This document shows, one piece after another, positions 59,910 to 64,000 of a stretch of DNA of 64,000 nucleotides; positions within the stretch are counted from its first letter, which is position 1, and each line of letters begins with the position of its first letter. The stretch is from Alteripontixanthobacter maritimus. GTDB taxonomy: Bacteria; Pseudomonadota; Alphaproteobacteria; Sphingomonadales; Sphingomonadaceae. Made by a program: the position numbers and the translations under genes. Location of the stretch: NCBI RefSeq assembly GCF_003340475.1, contig NZ_QBKA01000002.1, positions 186,001 through 250,000 on the forward strand, given 5' to 3'. A model generated the notes under the pieces. The model had not been told where the DNA came from. It was given only the letters and a program-made list of their open reading frames with translations, and ran no database searches.

Positions 59910-61715
59910 TTACGCGACCGCTTCGCTCTCGCTCTGCTGGCGTGACCACATCTCGGCATAAAGCCCGCGTTTCGCCAGCAACGCTGCGTGCGAACCGCGC
60001 TCCGCCAGCGCGCCTTCGTCCAGCACGATGATTTCATCGGAATCCGCGATCGTCGACAGCCGATGCGCGATGGAAATCGATGTGCGGTTTTCCGACACGG
60101 CGTGGAGCGTAGCCAGAATGTCCTGCTCGGTGCGGGAATCCAGTGCGCTGGTTGCTTCGTCCAGAATGAGGATCGGCGGGTCTTTCACCAATGTTCGGGC
60201 AATGGCCACGCGCTGTTTCTCACCGCCCGAAAGCTTCAGACCGCGTTCGCCCACTTCGGTGTCGAACCCGTCGGGGAGTTTTTCGATAAAGGGCATGATG
60301 CTGGCCCCGCGCGCTGCGGCCTCCATGGTATGGTGGTCCGCGCCGCCTTTGCCATAGGCGATGTTGTAGCCAATGGTATCGTTGAACAGCACGCTGTCCT
60401 GCGGCACGATGCCGATCTGGGCACGAAGGGAGGCCTGGGTGACCTCGGCAATATCCTGCCCGTCGATCAGAATGCGGCCCAACCACGGATCGTAAAAGCG
60501 GAACAGCAGCCGGGCGATAGTGCTTTTGCCAGCGCCCGATGGGCCGACGATCGCGGTGTGACCACCGGCCGGCACTTCAAACGACAGGCCCTTCAAAATC
60601 GTCCGGTCCCGTTCGTAACCGAAAGTTACGTCTTCAAATGCAACAATCGGCTGACGCACGACGATGGCGGGTGCGCCGAGACGGTCCTCCACCTCGATAT
60701 TGGTGTCCATCAGCTTGAACATGGCGGCCATGTCGACCAGCCCCTGCCGGATCGTGCGATAGACCCAGCCGAGCAGGTCGAGCGGGCGGAACAGCTGCAT
60801 CAGGTAAGTGTTTACCAGCACCAGATCGCCCACAGTCAGCCGGCCCTGGCTCCAGCCCCATACCGTCCAGGCCATCGCACCCGCCATCAGCGCATTTGTG
60901 ATGAAGGACTGCACCATGTTGAGCATTCCGAGCGAATTCTCGCTCTTGATGGCTGCATTGGCATACGCGTCGGCGCTGCGGGCATAGCGTTCCTGCTCGC
61001 GGTCCTCGGCGCTGAAATACTTTACAGTTTCGTAGTTTAGCAGCGAATCCACGGCGCGGGACAGCGCCAGCCCGTCAAGATCGTTCATCTTCACCCGCAA
61101 CTTTACCCGCCACTCTGTGATCCAGCGGGTGACCGCGATGTAGGCGACCACGGTGACAGCGGTGGCCGCCACCAGTTCCCAGCCAAACAAGGTATAGAAC
61201 ACCACCCCGACGACGATCAGTTCGATGATCGTTGGCGCAATGTTGAACAGCAGGAAATAGAGCATGGAATCGATGCTCTTGGTGCCGCGCTCAATAACCT
61301 TGGTCACTTCGCCAGTCCGGCGCGAGAGGTGGAAGCGCAGCGACAATCTGTGCAGCCGGGCAAAGACATCACGCGCCAGTTGCGCGGTGGCTTTCTGACC
61401 CACCTTTTCGAACACGATATTGCGGGTCTGGTCGAACAGGACGCCGGCGAACCGGGCTGCAACAAAGGCGGCGACCAGCGCCATCGTTACCGTGACCAGC
61501 TCGTTTGCGGGCGTGCTCATCCGGTCGACCGCAGTCTTGTAGGCCAGAGGTGCGGCCAAGGTGACGGCCTTGGCCAGGAGAACGAAGAACATCGCGCCCA
61601 CGATCCGGCCTTTCAGGCCCGAATCGCCCTTGGGCCAAAGATATGGGAAGAAACGCCGCAGCGTACCCCAGCTATCGTGATCTGCGGGTTTGGTGGTTGG
61701 ATGATCGGGTGGCAT
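59910..61715 (-). CDS. ABC exporter of the Atm1/HMT1 type
   Basis: A roughly 601-residue fused permease-ATPase. Six membrane helices (for example VGAMFFVLLAKAVTLAAPLA and FNIAPTIIELIVVGVVFYTL) precede the nucleotide-binding domain: Walker A VGPSGAGKSTIARLLFRF, signature LSGGEKQRVAIARTL, Walker B ILILDEATSALDSRT and the switch histidine SISIAHRLS. The permease motif NYETVKYF is typical of the Atm1/HMT group, which exports glutathione- or persulfide-linked compounds and affects metal homeostasis. The start may be ATG 61715 or 61763. Confidence 0.9.
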   Translation of the reverse strand: MPPDHPTTKPADHDSWGTLRRFFPYLWPKGDSGLKGRIVGAMFFVLLAKAVTLAAPLAYKTAVDRMSTPANELVTVTMALVAAFVAARFAGVLFDQTRNIVFEKVGQKATAQLARDVFARLHRLSLRFHLSRRTGEVTKVIERGTKSIDSMLYFLLFNIAPTIIELIVVGVVFYTLFGWELVAATAVTVVAYIAVTRWITEWRVKLRVKMNDLDGLALSRAVDSLLNYETVKYFSAEDREQERYARSADAYANAAIKSENSLGMLNMVQSFITNALMAGAMAWTVWGWSQGRLTVGDLVLVNTYLMQLFRPLDLLGWVYRTIRQGLVDMAAMFKLMDTNIEVEDRLGAPAIVVRQPIVAFEDVTFGYERDRTILKGLSFEVPAGGHTAIVGPSGAGKSTIARLLFRFYDPWLGRILIDGQDIAEVTQASLRAQIGIVPQDSVLFNDTIGYNIAYGKGGADHHTMEAAARGASIMPFIEKLPDGFDTEVGERGLKLSGGEKQRVAIARTLVKDPPILILDEATSALDSRTEQDILATLHAVSENRTSISIAHRLSTIADSDEIIVLDEGALAERGSHAALLAKRGLYAEMWSRQQSESEAVA

Positions 61716-61809
61716 TGCCGACCATGTGGCTATCGCTGACCCACGCGACAATGGGCATGACAATACCAGCCGAGCACATTTCGGGAATCAGGCGCTCCGC
61801 CAAAGGCGT

Positions 61810-62817
61810 CTAGAACCGGCCTGGTATCCTCTGCCGCCAACCAGCACCGCGCGGCACGTCGAACATGATACGGCGTTTGGCAAAATCGATCGCCACCCGG
61901 TCGAACATGGCAAGGTGGCTCATCCCGAGCGAGAGCGCCGGCGTGTCTGCCAGACCCAGGCTGGCGAAAGCAGGCGAGTCTGCAAAGGCTATCGCCACGT
62001 CGTTCAAGGCCAAATCTTCCAGCACCACCTTGCGCGCGATCCCGATATCCCCTTCGATCAGTACGCCGTTTACATCAATCGCAGTCATTGGCGTTGCCGC
62101 ACGATTGCGGAGCCGCTTTTGCAGCGCGCGATTGCCGATGCTGCTCTGCGCGCCGGTGTCGATGATCAGCACGGTTTTGACCCCGTCCACCTTCGCATCG
62201 GTAATGATAAGCTGGCCCAATTTGCGCCGCGCGCGTACTACGATCTCGTATCCGCCACGCCCGATATTGGCATCCGCATCGACCAGCGTAATGGTCTGCG
62301 CCGGAAAATCGATCAGGACGCGCAAGGATTGAAGGGTGTCTAGCCCGATGATGCCATCCCCGCCCATATTGCGCGCCAGCAACACCGGCGCTTCAATCCC
62401 GTCGATGATGCGGCTGGCCAGGCCAAGTCCGTCCATGTCCACCATCTCCACCGCCCGGCGGCTGGCCATGGCGACAATCGTGGCTTGCCCTGCGGACGGC
62501 AGGTCAAGCTGCTGTGCCACGCGCTGCGATACGGCGGTTGCCTGTGCGCCGGTGTCGACCACGAATTTGAATGGCCCAGCACCCCCGATGGTGACAGGTA
62601 CGGTCATGCGTTCGTACCGGTCCTCGATAGTCTCGATGATTTCGGCCGCAGGTTCGTCAGCCAGGATTTCCGCCCCCGCATCCGCGGCGACGCCGACCGG
62701 TGGTGCGGTTTCCACAGGATCGGTCATCGCAAGCGAGGGGGCTGCCACAACCGCACCGACCGGCAGCATAATGGCAAGAAGGCGGGCGAAGGATTGTAAG
62801 GCGCGCAGGGTCATCAC
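61810..62817 (-). CDS. Exported aspartic protease with two retropepsin-like DTG domains
   Basis: A 335-residue protein with a signal peptide (ALQSFARLLAIMLPVGAVVA) and two aspartic protease half-domains. The first has FKFVVDTGAQATAVSQR (Asp88), the second VLIIDTGAQSSIGNRAL (Asp220). Each DTG should supply one of the two catalytic aspartates, so the single chain may fold like a pepsin. GMSHLAMFDRVAIDFAKRR closes the second domain. Bacterial retropepsin-like proteins usually have one DTG and dimerise. The substrate is unknown. Confidence 0.85.
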   Translation of the reverse strand: MMTLRALQSFARLLAIMLPVGAVVAAPSLAMTDPVETAPPVGVAADAGAEILADEPAAEIIETIEDRYERMTVPVTIGGAGPFKFVVDTGAQATAVSQRVAQQLDLPSAGQATIVAMASRRAVEMVDMDGLGLASRIIDGIEAPVLLARNMGGDGIIGLDTLQSLRVLIDFPAQTITLVDADANIGRGGYEIVVRARRKLGQLIITDAKVDGVKTVLIIDTGAQSSIGNRALQKRLRNRAATPMTAIDVNGVLIEGDIGIARKVVLEDLALNDVAIAFADSPAFASLGLADTPALSLGMSHLAMFDRVAIDFAKRRIMFDVPRGAGWRQRIPGRF

Positions 62818-62846
62818 TACTGCCTAGCACAAAACGCGCTGAAATG

Positions 62847-64000
62847 TCAGGCGGCTGGCACATCTGCCGAAGGCTGCGGGCCGGATCGCGGCATTGGGGG
62901 GCTTTGGGTCGGCCCTGCCTCGCCATGGCGCAGCATCGCCCATGTCTCGCGCAGGATGTGCGGCCACACAAGCCATAGGACACCGCCATAAACAACCGCG
63001 CCGGCGACGACCGCAGACAGAAGCTCCACCACCATACCCATATCGGCAAAGGCCATACGCACCAGATACACCGCCGCCGCCATTGCGCCCGTAGCCAGCA
63101 TCACAGGCGCGAGTTGAGCCAAAAGATCCGTCATACGCACCTTGATGATGGGCAGGGTGACAGCCAGCGTAATCACCAGCAGCAGCGGTGCAGCTACCCA
63201 CCACGCATGGACCAGCCCCATCGGGCCGCTGCCTATTCCGATCAGGAAACCTATGGGGAAAATCACCGCGCCCGCGGCGCTTGTCGCAAGATATGCGTGC
63301 GGACGGCCCGTGGCATTGGTCGCCGGGCTGCACACGATCTGGACTGCCATCGCCGGCATGGCCAGCGCGAGCCCCGCGATGATCGGCGACATCTCTGCCC
63401 ATTTCGGCCCGAACAGGATCAGCACCGCAGGCTCCGCCACCAGCGACAGCCCGATATAGGCTGGCGCGCATACTAGCAGCACCGTGCGAACAGTTCGCGT
63501 GAAGAAGGGCGCAAGCGCCGTGCCTTGTTTGTGCAATTCCGAATAGGCGGGGAAGGCCACCTCGTTGACCGGCGGCAGGAAGCGGCCAGTCAGTATTAGG
63601 GTAAGGAACAGCGCTTCGGAATAGAGGCCCAGTTCGTGCGGCGAAAACGCGCGGCCCGCGATGAAGATGTCGGACTGGCTCTGCAGGATCCAGAAAAGCT
63701 GGCAGATCGTCAGCGCTCCGCCAAAGGTGACGATATCGCCCGCCCCGCGAAAGTCGAACACCGGCTTCACCCACAGCCTGGCCGCAATACTCAGCCCGAT
63801 GCCGCGCGCGGTAAACATCGCGATGGGCGCGTAGACCAGCGCCCATACGCCAAAGCCGAACCAGGCCAGCACCAGCGCAGTTGTCCCGCCGATGACAGCG
63901 CAGATCAGGTTGACCAGCCCCTGCCAGCGAAACTCTATTCGGCGGGCAAGCAGGGCAGACGGCATGGCAATGAAAGGGGTGGTGAGGAACAGTACCGCCT
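62847..64000 (-). CDS. Polysaccharide/lipopolysaccharide flippase (5' end outside window)
   Basis: The C-terminal ~380 residues of a Wzx/MATE-type transporter. The frame is open to the right edge (FLTTPFIAMPSALLARRIEF and beyond), so the true start lies outside; the internal ATG 63965 is not the start. About ten membrane helices are visible, with GAGDIVTFGGALTICQLFWI, SDIFIAGRAFSPHELGLYSE and LPPVNEVAFPAYSELHKQG, the pattern of oligosaccharide flippases acting in surface polysaccharide export. Confidence 0.85.
   Translation of the reverse strand, partial: AVLFLTTPFIAMPSALLARRIEFRWQGLVNLICAVIGGTTALVLAWFGFGVWALVYAPIAMFTARGIGLSIAARLWVKPVFDFRGAGDIVTFGGALTICQLFWILQSQSDIFIAGRAFSPHELGLYSEALFLTLILTGRFLPPVNEVAFPAYSELHKQGTALAPFFTRTVRTVLLVCAPAYIGLSLVAEPAVLILFGPKWAEMSPIIAGLALAMPAMAVQIVCSPATNATGRPHAYLATSAAGAVIFPIGFLIGIGSGPMGLVHAWWVAAPLLLVITLAVTLPIIKVRMTDLLAQLAPVMLATGAMAAAVYLVRMAFADMGMVVELLSAVVAGAVVYGGVLWLVWPHILRETWAMLRHGEAGPTQSPPMPRSGPQPSADVPAA

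Overview
The window is GC-rich alphaproteobacterial chromosome. Gene order and families (hflK-hflC-degP, ubiquinol-cytochrome c chaperone next to DUF177 and bamE, hslV-hslU, DUF1134, DUF4402, a sphingomonad-type TonB receptor with its TetR regulator) suggest Sphingomonadales, probably Erythrobacteraceae. This is inferred from gene content and codon style; no rRNA is present to confirm it. Genes are dense and many neighbours overlap through ATGA, TGATG, TAATG or TTGA junctions.

Layout. 1-2.1 kb: end of a fused pabB-pabC gene, an RluA-type pseudouridine synthase and the ribosome rescue factor arfB, closed by a strong terminator. 2.1-8.3 kb: aldehyde dehydrogenase, GST, msrB, a class A penicillin-binding protein and a small cysteine-rich secreted protein. 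8.4-12.1 kb (minus): membrane protease module hflK-hflC-degP. 12.2-16.6 kb: mrp, a molybdenum hydroxylase large subunit with no partner nearby, and hemH, translationally chained. 16.6-22.7 kb: a P450 behind an iterated operator, an SDHAF4-like protein, rsmB, msrA, an exported methyltransferase, aguB, folK and tRNA-Lys. 22.7-30.8 kb: aldose epimerase, JmjC-like cupin protein, thiolase-like protein, acyl-CoA dehydrogenase, and a divergent TetR/TonB-receptor pair.

30.8-42.3 kb is the accessory part. It holds a copper-response cluster: divergent csoR and copA-copB around a CsoR-type box, plus DUF2231, DUF411, glutaredoxin-MauE fusion and DUF305 proteins. It also holds a tyrosine recombinase and a chloramphenicol-phosphotransferase-like gene, each broken by one in-frame stop, a GNAT acetyltransferase, and a DUF3489-DUF2924-serine recombinase module followed by clustered CCCTGTT repeats and tRNA-Ser(GCT). 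CopA should oxidise Cu(I) in the periplasm. CopB should bind copper at the outer membrane, and its N-terminus has three copies of a Cys/His/Met repeat with a 38-residue period.

42.5-64 kb returns to core genes: DUF1134, aromatic aminotransferase, a small insertion-like patch, ribD-ribE, a DUF4402 protein, a YgjP-type metallopeptidase, a YcgN-type protein, SCO, an ankyrin protein, COQ9, feoAB, ssb, DUF177/CBP3, bamE, hslVU, a SulP transporter, an Atm1-type ABC exporter, a double-DTG aspartic protease and a flippase cut by the window end.

No CRISPR array, complete insertion sequence, prophage or defence system was seen. The strongest leads are the CopB repeat, the recombinase-associated CCCTGTT cluster, the iterated P450 operator and the nonsense-interrupted genes in the island.
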